Notes: a model not told the origin generated them from the letters alone. A DNA stretch of 22,579 bases from Clostridiales bacterium (GCA_019415985.1 DXYE01000038.1:1-22579), one strand, 5' to 3'; counted from the stretch's first letter, positions 14,739 through 22,576 are shown. A program made the numbers and translations.

Positions 14739-15803
14739 TTAAGGCGCCAGTCTGCAAATCAGCCGTTCGACGAGCTCATAACCGCTGACAGAGGTCTGCT
14801 TAAGCTGGAGGTCCGTTTCAGTACAGCATCCAAGCAGCAGCTTGATCTCCGCAGTCTTATACAATTCCGCGCCCTCCAGGAGCAATTTGACTTTATACGG
14901 ATGGAGCTTGAGTATTTTGGCTATATCCGAACCGGAAAGACCGGACGCCTGCGCAGCTTTCACTCGGGCCAAGTCGCAGAGGGTGGAGGAAATTTGAATA
15001 AACAAAGAGAGCGGCTCTGCTTTTTGTTGTTTTTGCAGTTCAAATTCTGAGAAAATCCGGTCAATATTCCTTTGTATCACTGCGGTGCTGATGCCAAAAG
15101 CTTCGGCTTCCTCAGCCGAACAACAAATTTCCGAGATATCCTCTTTTCTTACCTCATTACGTCCTTCACTCTGCAAAAAATGGCTCAGCTTATTGAACTC
15201 GCCCGACAGAACGTCCATAGAACTACCACACTGCTCAACAAAGGCAGAAACGGTATCGCGATCTGCCGCGAGCCCCTCGCTGGACAGATGCCTAAATACC
15301 CAGCCGATGAGCTTTGCCTTTGTTTGATAGCGGAAAGGAACGATTTGGGCAAACCGGGATACCTTTTTTGCAAGAGCTGTTGTTTCCCAGTGATACGTCA
15401 TAGGGAATTCTTCGCTTCCGCACAGCAACACAACAGCTGTAGATCCTCCTTTCGGTACTGCGGTCAATAACTGCTCCCACCCCTCCAACTCTTCCTTAGT
15501 CATTGAGGAAAGACCGGGCGACTGTATTTCAATCAGCTTTCCCGGGCAGACCAGAGGCGGTGTATCAAGGGCATCGCGCAGCATCTCAAAAAGCGGCCGT
15601 CCGTCTGAAGGTACGTCTCCGGACAATCGAATCCAGTCAAAAAGAGCCCCCTCCGGCTCGCCCAAGAGCTTTTTGCGCAGAAGACTAAGGTAATGTCTCT
15701 TCAAATATGCCTCTTCACCGCAGAAGAGGTAGACTCCGCCGACCGGTGTTCCCTTCTTGCAGGCGTCAATGATTGGCTGCAGCGGTTCAACCTGCTGTTT
15801 CAT
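14739..15803 (-). CDS. holA: DNA polymerase III delta subunit
   Basis: HolA (delta) opens the sliding clamp as part of the clamp loader. The 354-aa product starts MKQQVEPLQPI. It contains GGVYLFCGEEAYLKRHYL (about 21-38), the usual N-terminal signature with the degenerate P-loop region, a central TTALAKKVSRFAQIVPF block and LIGWVFRHLSSEGL. The C-terminal helical domain has FAAIQRNI-like TAVIQRNIDRIF and HPYKVKLLL. I chose the ATG at 15801-15803 because AAAGGAG lies 8 nt upstream. The open frame extends 51 codons further, but that part has no family match. The usual neighbour rpsT is not present here. About 250 nt separates it from birA. Confidence 0.94.
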   Translation of the reverse strand: MKQQVEPLQPIIDACKKGTPVGGVYLFCGEEAYLKRHYLSLLRKKLLGEPEGALFDWIRLSGDVPSDGRPLFEMLRDALDTPPLVCPGKLIEIQSPGLSSMTKEELEGWEQLLTAVPKGGSTAVVLLCGSEEFPMTYHWETTALAKKVSRFAQIVPFRYQTKAKLIGWVFRHLSSEGLAADRDTVSAFVEQCGSSMDVLSGEFNKLSHFLQSEGRNEVRKEDISEICCSAEEAEAFGISTAVIQRNIDRIFSEFELQKQQKAEPLSLFIQISSTLCDLARVKAAQASGLSGSDIAKILKLHPYKVKLLLEGAELYKTAEIKLLLGCCTETDLQLKQTSVSGYELVERLICRLAP

Positions 15804-16055
15804 GCTGATCGCTCCTTTCGTCATTTCAGGCTCAGCGTCCAACCGAGGCCCCTTCTCTCTGCGGTTTTTGTCTTGCTTTACGGGGAGCATGGGGGATATC
15901 TCCATTTTGTTTTTTTTAGCGCAGCAAATGTCCGTTTTATATGGCGTTTCTCTCATAATAAAAAGACACGGACAAACCTACGAGACATTTCCTTTATTTT
16001 TCGCTCCAAAGTTATATTATCTGCTGCAAAAAGGTTCCTCACCCGCAGTAACGGC

Positions 16056-16892
16056 TCACCTCAGGGGGCCAGATTCCCCGTCCGGCCGGATGCTGACCTC
16101 TCCCGCCCGAAGTATCTGAGTCGCCCCACCGCTTTCAATCACAAGAGACCCGTCATGGTCAATATCCAGTACCCGCGCATCAAAGGATTCGCTGCCGCGC
16201 ATGACATGGACGGATCGGCCAAGCACCATAGAGCGGCGGCGGTATTCCAAAAGATGCCCGTCTGTCGGTGGATTGCAGGAGAGGTCTCCTATTTCCCTGA
16301 GGATTTCCGCCGCCAGCCGATTTCTGGAAACCGGCGCCGAAGCAAACGTCTCAAGGCTTCCCGCTGTCAAATGGAGCGGCGGCGGAAATTTCTGTTCAGC
16401 AATATTGACGCCGATTCCAATGACCGCATAAGGAATCGTTCCATCCGCACGCAGACTGGCTTCTGCAAGAATACCGCATATTTTTTTGTTCTGTACAAAT
16501 ATGTCGTTAACCCATTTGATCTGAGCGGATACGCCAGATACCGCTTCTATCGCACGGCAGACCGCTACTGCCGTATATGTGGTCAGATATACCGCTTTTT
16601 CGCCGGAAAGCGCAGGTCGGCACAGCAAACTCATATACAAACCTTTTGAAGGCTGCGATAAAAATGGGCGGTTCAGCCGGCCACGTCCGGCTGTCTGGCG
16701 TTCTGCCAGAATAACCGCAGGACCATCCGTCCCTTCTTCCCCCAAAGCTTTGGCACGGTTATTCGTTGAATCAATTTCGGAATAAATTTCTATGTTGTAA
16801 CGACGAATTTCCGGCGTCATCCAATATTGTATTGCCTCCTTTGAGAGACGCTCGATACCGCCGCACGTTCTTTGCCGATTCGACTGATCCAT
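16056..16892 (-). CDS. birA: Biotin--[acetyl-CoA-carboxylase] ligase, monofunctional
   Basis: BirA activates biotin as biotinyl-AMP and attaches it to a lysine of carboxyltransferase-complex carrier proteins. The 278-aa product has the catalytic-domain motifs YSEIDSTNNRAK (about 35-46), the GRGRLNRPF adenylate-binding loop (about 70-78), KWVNDIFV and KICGILAEA. The C-terminal beta-barrel domain has SFDARVLDIDHDGSLVIE (about 235-252). There is no N-terminal winged helix, so this form should not repress biotin genes. The start at 16890-16892 fits the family N-terminus (LSKEAIQYW before the domain). GGGGAG is 12 nt away, and an ATG 26 codons upstream with GGAG at 9 nt is a real alternative. Confidence 0.93.
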   Translation of the reverse strand: MDQSNRQRTCGGIERLSKEAIQYWMTPEIRRYNIEIYSEIDSTNNRAKALGEEGTDGPAVILAERQTAGRGRLNRPFLSQPSKGLYMSLLCRPALSGEKAVYLTTYTAVAVCRAIEAVSGVSAQIKWVNDIFVQNKKICGILAEASLRADGTIPYAVIGIGVNIAEQKFPPPLHLTAGSLETFASAPVSRNRLAAEILREIGDLSCNPPTDGHLLEYRRRSMVLGRSVHVMRGSESFDARVLDIDHDGSLVIESGGATQILRAGEVSIRPDGESGPLR

Positions 16893-17121
16893 GATACTGC
16901 TTTTCTCCCCTCCTGACGCTTTAATGTTCTTCAGACAAAGGAGGACCGCCGCCGCTTTCCGCCTGTACATTTCTCAGCACTCCGGTAAAAACTGAATTTG
17001 ACTGAAGATCGACCGCCCCACGTTGCCTGCGCCCTAGACCTTTGCTTATCCGTCAATATCATTTAAACCATTTTGCATGCGAAACGGCTCCTGTGTCCTT
17101 CGCTTCAATCCACCTCCATAG

Positions 17122-18258
17122 TCAGACTAAGGAGAGGACGGTCTGGCCCGGCGAGCGGTTTGACGAACCGAGGACAACCCCGATTAAAAGAAACAAACTG
17201 AAAACAGAGGAACCGCCATAGCTCATAAACGGCAGGGTTATGCCGATCACCGGAAGCATGCCCAAGCACATACCGATATTTTCAAGCGCCTGAAAAATGA
17301 TAACCGCTGCTGCGCCGACGCATATATATCCCCCCATCTGGCCGTGGAGACGGCGGGCGAGCAACAGCATACGCAGGACCAAAAGAATCAGCAAAGCAAG
17401 ATAAAGCATAACACCGATGAAACCGAATTCCTCCGCCATTACGGCAAAGATCATATCCGTATGCTTGGCGGGAAGCGCACCGGGCGTCGGATTCTGTGAG
17501 GTTGCCCCATGCAAGTAGCCCGCGCCCCAAAAGCCGCCGGAGGAAATTGCATATTTGCTCCTGATCACCTGGTACCCATACCCAAGAGGGTCCAACTCAG
17601 GCTGAAAGCCGACTAAAATACGCTTCTGCTGGTAGGTATTCAGGCATTTCCAAAGAAGCGGTGAGGCAGCAGCCACTGCAACAGTCAAACCTGCAAAATA
17701 CCACAGGCTTGTGCCCGCACTGTAAAGCATTGCCAAAAATATAAACAAAAAAACCAAAGCTGAACCGAGATCTCCCTGAAGTATAACCAGGCACATGATA
17801 AGTCCTGCATGCAGACAGAGCTTCAACTGGGTCAAAGGCCGGTTTCTCTTTTCCGCTGTTGCTGACAGATGATAGGCAAAGGTAAGAATAAATATAATTT
17901 TGACAAATTCCGATGGCTGAATTCCGATAGGCATAAAGGAAAACCGAATCCAACTGCGATTGCCATCTCCCGTTCCAAACAACAACGTCAGAACCAACAT
18001 CACACAGGCAAGGCAAAACAACGGAATGCGAAACCGTCTCACAAAGCGGTCAAGATCGGTCAACGAAACAACCAGCATACCGGCAATACCCAATAAAATT
18101 GCTGATGCCTGTATGATAACATACTGAAGGGAGTCATACGTCCGCGTAGCGGAGTATATAACCACCAAGCCGTACAGGGCCATACAGACTGACGCTCCCG
18201 CAAGGATAAAATCCACCTGCCGCAGTCTTTGCCTCCAGTTGATGGAAAATTCTTTCAT
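17122..18258 (-). CDS. rodA: Rod shape-determining protein RodA (SEDS glycosyltransferase)
   Basis: RodA polymerises glycan strands from lipid II during elongation, with a class B PBP as partner. The 378-aa product is a polytopic membrane protein of about ten helices. It holds the SEDS motifs IQPSEFVKI (about 113-121), LQGDLGSALVF (about 159-169, including the functional Asp), KHTDMIFAVMAEEFGF (about 267-282) and LPVIGITLPFMSYGGSS (about 338-354). YGYQVIRSKYAISSGGFWG is also typical of RodA rather than FtsW. The ATG at 18256-18258 is fixed by an in-frame stop two codons upstream. The nearest Shine-Dalgarno is weak (AAAGGAT at 10 nt). A 15-codon ORF with a far stronger ribosome-binding site ends over this start. 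Confidence 0.94.
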   Translation of the reverse strand: MKEFSINWRQRLRQVDFILAGASVCMALYGLVVIYSATRTYDSLQYVIIQASAILLGIAGMLVVSLTDLDRFVRRFRIPLFCLACVMLVLTLLFGTGDGNRSWIRFSFMPIGIQPSEFVKIIFILTFAYHLSATAEKRNRPLTQLKLCLHAGLIMCLVILQGDLGSALVFLFIFLAMLYSAGTSLWYFAGLTVAVAAASPLLWKCLNTYQQKRILVGFQPELDPLGYGYQVIRSKYAISSGGFWGAGYLHGATSQNPTPGALPAKHTDMIFAVMAEEFGFIGVMLYLALLILLVLRMLLLARRLHGQMGGYICVGAAAVIIFQALENIGMCLGMLPVIGITLPFMSYGGSSVFSLFLLIGVVLGSSNRSPGQTVLSLV

Positions 18259-18302
18259 AGCTTATGCGATCCTTTACTCATAAACATACCGTATAAACAC
18301 AT
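18255..18302 (-). CDS. Possible 15-residue leader ORF coupled to rodA
   Basis: ATG at 18300-18302 opens a frame of 15 codons (MCLYGMFMSKGSHKL) whose TGA overlaps the rodA ATG as ATGA. AAGGAGGGG (18308-18316) lies 7 nt upstream, the best-spaced Shine-Dalgarno in this part of the window, whereas rodA itself has only a weak one. This suggests translational coupling, or a tiny peptide. No family is recognised and the peptide is too short to judge by composition. A chance ORF before a coincidental Shine-Dalgarno is the alternative. Confidence 0.45.
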   Translation of the reverse strand: MCLYGMFMSKGSHKL

Positions 18303-18527
18303 CAAAGCCCCTCCTTCATAAAAACCAAAAGCACGGCCTCTCTCAAAACAAAGATTCGAAGACCGGATCCCGTCGGACTTTCGACGATCCTTCATACAAA
18401 AATAAACTGTTTGATGATAAAGCAAATAAAGGGGGCTTTTCCTTTATCCGCAGCATAGCCTCCCGGCTAAAGGCATCTTTTATGATTTCGGATATAGCCT
18501 GCGAGAGCAATGAAGCCTGGAACAATC

Positions 18528-19700
18528 TCAACGACGTACTTCTATTTCATATCTGGTTTCCCATGCCTCTTTTACCAGCTTATCCACATCCGTTTTACTT
18601 TCCTCCCGTTCAACCTTCCACAAAGCCGGTTTGGTCCTTGGATGCCGCGGTGTGAACACGGTGCAGCAATCTTCATACGGCAGAATGGAGGTCTCGAAGG
18701 TGTCGAGCATTCGGGCGCGTTCTATGATTTCCTCCTTATCCATACCGATAAGCGGTCGAAAAACAGGAATTTCCGCCGCCGCATCCGTCACCCACAGCGC
18801 CTGCATGGTCTGGCTGGCAACCTGTCCAAGACTTTCACCGGTTATGAGAGCTGAACTCTCCGTCTCCCGGGCAGTTATATTGGCCAGACGCATCATAAAG
18901 CGACGCAGCAGAAGGGTGAAGTAATCCTCCTCGCAGGAGCGCTTCAGCACTTCCTGAATCTGTGTGACGGATATAATATGTAAGCGGATATCTCCACAAT
19001 ATTCCGACATTTTCTCCGCAAGCGCAATGACCTTTGCGCGCGCGCGTTCACTTGTATACGGAAAGCTCTCGAAATGCACGGCCTCAATGAGCACGCCGCG
19101 CTTGGCCATCATGCACCCTGCCACGGGACTGTCGATTCCGCCGGAAAGCAAAAGAAGCCCTCGCCCATTTGAACCGAGAGGCATGCCGCCCGCCCCTTTT
19201 TCCTGACCGGCATGCAGATAAGCTGCAGTATCACGGATTTCGACGCGAATCACAACATCCGGCCGATGTACATCCACCCGCAACTCGGGCATCATCTCCA
19301 GAACGGCTCCGCCGCAGATCTCACAAATCTGCGGAGACGTCAGGGGGAATCGCTTATCGCTTCGTCGGGCGTCGATTTTGAATGTGCTGCATGTGTTCAG
19401 ACGCACCGGCGCCATTTCTTTCAGAGCTGCAAGAATCGATTCCATACTTTTCTCCGTCATGATGGAGCGGCTGACTGCTGCAATGCCGAATACCTTTTTG
19501 ACAGCGGCATATGCCTGTTCCAGATCACAGCTATCATTATCCGGCGTTATCATCAGTGTGCTTTGTTCACGCGCAATGGAAAAGCTGCCGAAGCCGGATA
19601 GCCTTCGTTCGAGCGTCCTGCACAGCAAATCTTCGAAATATCTCCTATTTGCCCCTTTCAGTGCGATCTCCCCGTATTTACATAAGATGACTTCCCTCAT
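18528..19700 (-). CDS. thiI: tRNA 4-thiouridine synthetase ThiI (no rhodanese domain)
   Basis: ThiI adenylates U8 of tRNA for sulfur transfer and can feed sulfur to thiamine synthesis. The 390-aa product has the N-terminal ferredoxin-like and THUMP parts (about 1-165; CKYGEIALKGANRRYFE at 7-23). The PP-loop ATP pyrophosphatase domain has SGGIDSPVAG at 186-195 and the conserved ITGESLGQVASQT segment. It ends after PYEDCCTVFTPRHP, without the rhodanese extension of enterobacterial ThiI, as is usual in Firmicutes. No nifS-type desulfurase lies next to it here. ATG at 19698-19700 is preceded by AAAGGCGG at 8 nt. A possible -10 within an inverted repeat lies 25 nt upstream. Confidence 0.97.
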   Translation of the reverse strand: MREVILCKYGEIALKGANRRYFEDLLCRTLERRLSGFGSFSIAREQSTLMITPDNDSCDLEQAYAAVKKVFGIAAVSRSIMTEKSMESILAALKEMAPVRLNTCSTFKIDARRSDKRFPLTSPQICEICGGAVLEMMPELRVDVHRPDVVIRVEIRDTAAYLHAGQEKGAGGMPLGSNGRGLLLLSGGIDSPVAGCMMAKRGVLIEAVHFESFPYTSERARAKVIALAEKMSEYCGDIRLHIISVTQIQEVLKRSCEEDYFTLLLRRFMMRLANITARETESSALITGESLGQVASQTMQALWVTDAAAEIPVFRPLIGMDKEEIIERARMLDTFETSILPYEDCCTVFTPRHPRTKPALWKVEREESKTDVDKLVKEAWETRYEIEVRR

Positions 19701-19719
19701 TCTTATGACCGCCTTTCAT

Positions 19720-19740
19720 GTGAAATTATAGGTGTTTCAC
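19720..19740 (-). promoter_or_regulatory. -10 box framed by an inverted repeat, upstream of thiI
   Basis: TATAAT on the minus strand (19725-19730) lies inside GTGAAA (19720-19725) and TTTCAC (19735-19740), an inverted repeat with a 9-nt spacer. This is the arrangement of an operator over a promoter. No good -35 at 16-18 nt is visible, so the promoter call is moderate. Confidence 0.35.
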
Positions 19741-20103
19741 AAATCAAATTTTACGTAGCAAAACCGACCGCCGCACCAGCGTTATAAAATGCTAAAACAT
19801 GTTTGCGAAAAGCTTTTTTACTTATCGCGCGTTTGAAAAATTTCTCCTTCAGACTTTTTGTCGCTCTTGTCTATTATATCTTTGGACATCCTGCCGGATG
19901 CATAAGCAGGCTTCCCTTCACACTTTCCCGTGAATACCCGGTCCATTCATTATATCTATACACACCAATCTATATGGATCTACCGTGAGCAGAAAGCTAA
20001 AATAATTTGCACGGGTCATAGGAAAAATTTTTCATTCCTCCCATTCGGGCAGCTGACCGTCCATATTGTAAATTCGTTTGGTATCTTCGCTTCGCAACGG
20101 TCT
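19741..20103. other. Intergenic stretch upstream of thiI, possibly eroded repeat
   Basis: No gene is recognised. Fragments such as CCATTCGGGCAGCTG (about 20041-20055) and GTGAGCAGAAAGCT (19985-19998) resemble parts of the dispersed repeat next to it and may be older, degraded copies. Short plus-strand ORFs here have no motif. Confidence 0.3.
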
Positions 20104-20274
20104 TGCGATATTGTAAAAATATACCGCGCATATTATACCTTAAAAATCCCGGCAGTTTGGAATGACTGAGCCTTGCTCAGTCGAACAAAGCTGCGGTGCA
20201 CGGCTCTCAAAAGTATTACAGTGATGTAAATGTTATACCGTGCACATTATACCATAAAACTGCAAAAAGTACAA
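20104..20274 (-). repeat. Dispersed structured repeat, copy B (upstream of thiI)
   Basis: On the minus strand it begins TTGTAC (20269-20274), a 17-nt spacer and TGGTATAAT (20246-20254). Stem I is a perfect 8-bp pair, GTGCACGG (minus-strand 5' arm, 20238-20245) with CCGTGCAC (20196-20203). The conserved CCGCAG block is followed by stem II, GACTGAGC/GCTCAGTC with a 3-nt loop (20164-20182). CTGCCGGGATTTTT and a second -10-like TATAAT (20132-20137) come after. It is the best-preserved structure of the three copies. It points toward thiI, about 540 nt away. Confidence 0.8.
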
Positions 20275-20283
20275 TGTCAGAAT

Positions 20284-20313
20284 GAAAAAACAGATACAGA
20301 ATCTGTATCTGTT
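20284..20313 (-). terminator. Rho-independent terminator of the GntR-ABC operon
   Basis: AACAGATACAG (20289-20299) and CTGTATCTGTT (20303-20313) form a perfect 11-bp stem with a 3-nt loop. On the minus strand it runs into six T residues (20285-20290). It lies about 350 nt after the permease stop and isolates the operon from thiI. Confidence 0.88.
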
Positions 20314-20662
20314 CTATTAAGTTTATTTTACATCTGCATTACCGGTACATTCTTTTCGTATGACGAAATTTTTCAAAAGCATGCCTTGGCCCGCCCCAAC
20401 ATAAAGCTTTTATGCTGAAAGGCAGAAGCGCTCCAAACAGTGGAGCACACAAGCATAACCGGCTCTTTGCTGCGAACGCAAGGCGGCACCTGAAATATGC
20501 TTCGGCTATGCCTGCTTTCTGCTGCCCTGTTGTCATTCACATGGATCGGTACGACCCCGGAAAAAGGATCTGTTCTCAGACACTTTCACGCTGTACAGAA
20601 ATGTGATTCGGGCCCAATCGTACCTCATGCCAAAATCGGACCGGATTCGCCGGTTTGTTCCA
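20314..20662. other. 349-nt 3' region after the permease gene, no recognisable gene
   Basis: Between the permease stop and the terminator I see only short ORFs without family motifs on either strand. A minus-strand ORF at 20339-20536 (65 codons) has no convincing start site. The stretch is probably a long 3' untranslated region; a small ACCGG/CCGGT hairpin lies just after the permease stop (about 20640-20654). Confidence 0.35.
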
Positions 20663-21313
20663 TTAGGCGAGATCTCTTTTGCTGTAAAAGACTACGGACA
20701 GACGCCAAGATAAAATATATACAAAAACGGACGCAATACAGAGAACGGCAAAGATCCATACGCTTTCCACTTCACCGGAGGTCCGTAAACCGGCGCCGGC
20801 GAGCTGTGCATCGGCTGCGTTGGAGAAAAAGGTACCGGCTGCGCAAAGCGCTCCAATCACAACATAAAAGGCAATGCGCCCCTTTTCCGCGCCGAATTTA
20901 AAGACAAAAGGCAGAAGCAGACTCGGACCGAGCGGTCCGAGCACCACAAAAATCGTTACAGTGTAAAAAAGCTTTTCCCATGAAAAACCTCCGGATGCTG
21001 TCATCCTGAAAATTTGAATAGCTATGGAAACTGCAAAAACAGCCGTCTCAAAAAAGAGACCGACTAAATATTTTGACGAAACGAACTGCGTACGGGTGTA
21101 TGGCAGAGTTCCGCTGTAAAGCGTCCATTTTTCCCGCTCATCATAGGAGTAAAGCGTTACCGGTATCATACCGGCAATCAGCACCGGATAGATCACAAAA
21201 AACACATTTTCATCTCCCCAAATCGAAACCGCAAGAAAAACGATGACAAGCAGCAGAAATTCCCTGCAATATTTCGCTGCCATGTAAAAATCCTTGAGCA
21301 GCAAGCCCTTCAT
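20663..21313 (-). CDS. ABC-2 type transporter permease (GntR-regulated)
   Basis: A 216-aa membrane protein with about six hydrophobic segments (around residues 18-34, 38-55, 84-103, 113-135, 145-162 and 185-205). The short cytoplasmic loop DEREKWTLYSGTLPYTRTQFVSSKYL (about 58-83) is typical of ABC-2 permeases of the YtrC/D or ABC2_membrane_5 kind. Its start follows the ATPase stop by one nucleotide, with GGGGG inside the ATPase end as ribosome-binding site, so the two form one transporter. Substrate is unknown. YtrA-linked systems respond to cell-wall antibiotics in Bacillus, but that is only an analogy. Confidence 0.85.
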   Translation of the reverse strand: MKGLLLKDFYMAAKYCREFLLLVIVFLAVSIWGDENVFFVIYPVLIAGMIPVTLYSYDEREKWTLYSGTLPYTRTQFVSSKYLVGLFFETAVFAVSIAIQIFRMTASGGFSWEKLFYTVTIFVVLGPLGPSLLLPFVFKFGAEKGRIAFYVVIGALCAAGTFFSNAADAQLAGAGLRTSGEVESVWIFAVLCIASVFVYILSWRLSVVFYSKRDLA

Positions 21314-21314
21314 T

Positions 21315-22157
21315 TTATTTGACCCCCTTTGTCATAAAAATGAACAGTTGTTCAATATCAATGCGGCTGACCGGTATGGATGCCGGTATATGTGCCCGTG
21401 AAACCAGAGCCTCCACACCGTATGCAGACTCTTTTTTTCCTTTAATTGCGAAAGGATCCATCGCGGCAAGCTGCTGAGCTGTACAATGGATGATACCATA
21501 CTGCTCCAGCAATCTGTCCTTTTCCTCGCACAAAAGCAGCTTTCCCTTGTGAAGAAAAGCAATATAGTCGCAGATCTTTTCGAGATCGCTCACGATATGG
21601 GAGGAAATGAGAATCGAATGGTTTTCATCCCTCGTAAACTCGCTGAACAAATCAAGCACCTCGTCCCGTACAACCGGGTCCAGTCCGCTTGTCGCCTCAT
21701 CCAGAATCAAAAGCTTTGCCTTATGAGACATTGCCACAGCTATCCCGAGCTTCATCTTCATTCCACGTGAGAAATCCTTGAAAGCCTTGTTCTCCGGGAG
21801 CGACAGCCTTTTGAGGTAATCGGCATACAGACCGCTGTCCCAGCCTTTGAATGTATGCTTCATAATTTTCCCCACCTGCGCGGCTGTCAGACAGCCGGAT
21901 AGACCGACTTCATCCAGAACAACACCTACGTCTTCTTTGGTAAGACTCAGCTCGTCTCGGTTATCCCTGCCCAGTATTTTCACACTGCCGCTGTCCCTGT
22001 GAACCATATCCAGTATCAGCTTAATCGTTGTGCTTTTGCCCGCGCCATTTTCACCGACAAGTCCCATTATACAGCCGCACGGCAGTGTTAAATTTAGATG
22101 ATCCAGGGTAAAATCCTGATAGAATTTGCATAAGTTTTTCATTTCAAGCGCATTCAT
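21315..22157 (-). CDS. ABC transporter ATP-binding protein (GntR-linked)
   Basis: A 280-aa nucleotide-binding subunit. It shows Walker A GENGAGKST (35-43), a variant signature FSRGM (129-133) in place of LSGGQ, Walker B LLILDE (149-154), the D-loop SGLD and the switch His in SSHIVS (H187). The FSRGM/SKGM-type signature and the C-terminal ~75 residues match the ATPases paired with YtrA-type GntR regulators. It powers the permease encoded next. The ATG follows the GntR stop by 3 nt, with GGGGGA upstream. The substrate cannot be read from the sequence. Confidence 0.92.
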   Translation of the reverse strand: MNALEMKNLCKFYQDFTLDHLNLTLPCGCIMGLVGENGAGKSTTIKLILDMVHRDSGSVKILGRDNRDELSLTKEDVGVVLDEVGLSGCLTAAQVGKIMKHTFKGWDSGLYADYLKRLSLPENKAFKDFSRGMKMKLGIAVAMSHKAKLLILDEATSGLDPVVRDEVLDLFSEFTRDENHSILISSHIVSDLEKICDYIAFLHKGKLLLCEEKDRLLEQYGIIHCTAQQLAAMDPFAIKGKKESAYGVEALVSRAHIPASIPVSRIDIEQLFIFMTKGVK

Positions 22158-22160
22158 CTT

Positions 22161-22532
22161 CTATTCCCCCATAATATAATCGAACATTTCTATGATTTCC
22201 TGCCTCGTCAAATTGCAGGCCTGTGCAAGCCGTGTAATTTCTTCCATATACTCCTCTATTTTTTTTAAATTGACCTCCCGAAGCAGCTCAATATTCATCG
22301 GTGCAACAAAGCAGCCCTTTGCGGCCACCGTATAGATAAAGCCCTCTTTTTCAAGCTCGTCGTACGCACGCTTTGTTGTAATCACGCTGATTCGTAAATC
22401 CTTTGCCAAATTGCGAATAGAAGGCAGCGGGGTATCCTCTTTCAGCGTACCGTTTATTATCTGCGCCTTAATTTGCGAGTATATTTGGTCATATATAGGA
22501 GCGCCGCTCTTGTTGTCAATGTATATATTCAA
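22161..22532 (-). CDS. GntR family transcriptional regulator, YtrA subfamily
   Basis: A 123-aa regulator with an N-terminal winged helix (about 10-78: PIYDQIYSQIKAQIINGTL, LPSIRNLAKDLRISVITTKRAYDELEKEGF) and a short C-terminal helical part (about 80-120) instead of a large effector domain. This is the YtrA pattern. Such proteins repress their own ABC operon. The start is TTG at 22530-22532, with AGGTGGGG about 8 nt upstream; no in-frame ATG is better. It is the only intact gene in the window ending in TAG. The operator at 22554-22576 is in front of it. Confidence 0.93.
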   Translation of the reverse strand: MNIYIDNKSGAPIYDQIYSQIKAQIINGTLKEDTPLPSIRNLAKDLRISVITTKRAYDELEKEGFIYTVAAKGCFVAPMNIELLREVNLKKIEEYMEEITRLAQACNLTRQEIIEMFDYIMGE

Positions 22533-22553
22533 TCCAACACCCCACCTGCATTT

Positions 22554-22576
22554 CTGTATATGAACAGTATATACAG
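22554..22576 (-). promoter_or_regulatory. Operator of the GntR-ABC operon overlapping its -10
   Basis: CTGTATAT (22554-22561) and ATATACAG (22569-22576) form a perfect 8-bp inverted repeat with a 7-nt spacer. A minus-strand TATACT (22566-22571), the likely -10, lies inside it, 34 nt before the TTG. Autorepression by the GntR protein is the natural reading. The -35 is beyond the window edge. Confidence 0.72.

Noticed and set aside
15693..16649. 318-codon plus-strand ORF
   Set aside because: Antisense to birA and the holA start; composition and lack of motifs mark it as a shadow.
18343..18531. 62-codon minus-strand ORF between thiI and rodA, TTG start overlapping the thiI stop
   Set aside because: No Shine-Dalgarno, no family motif; probably a chance open frame in the leader of rodA.
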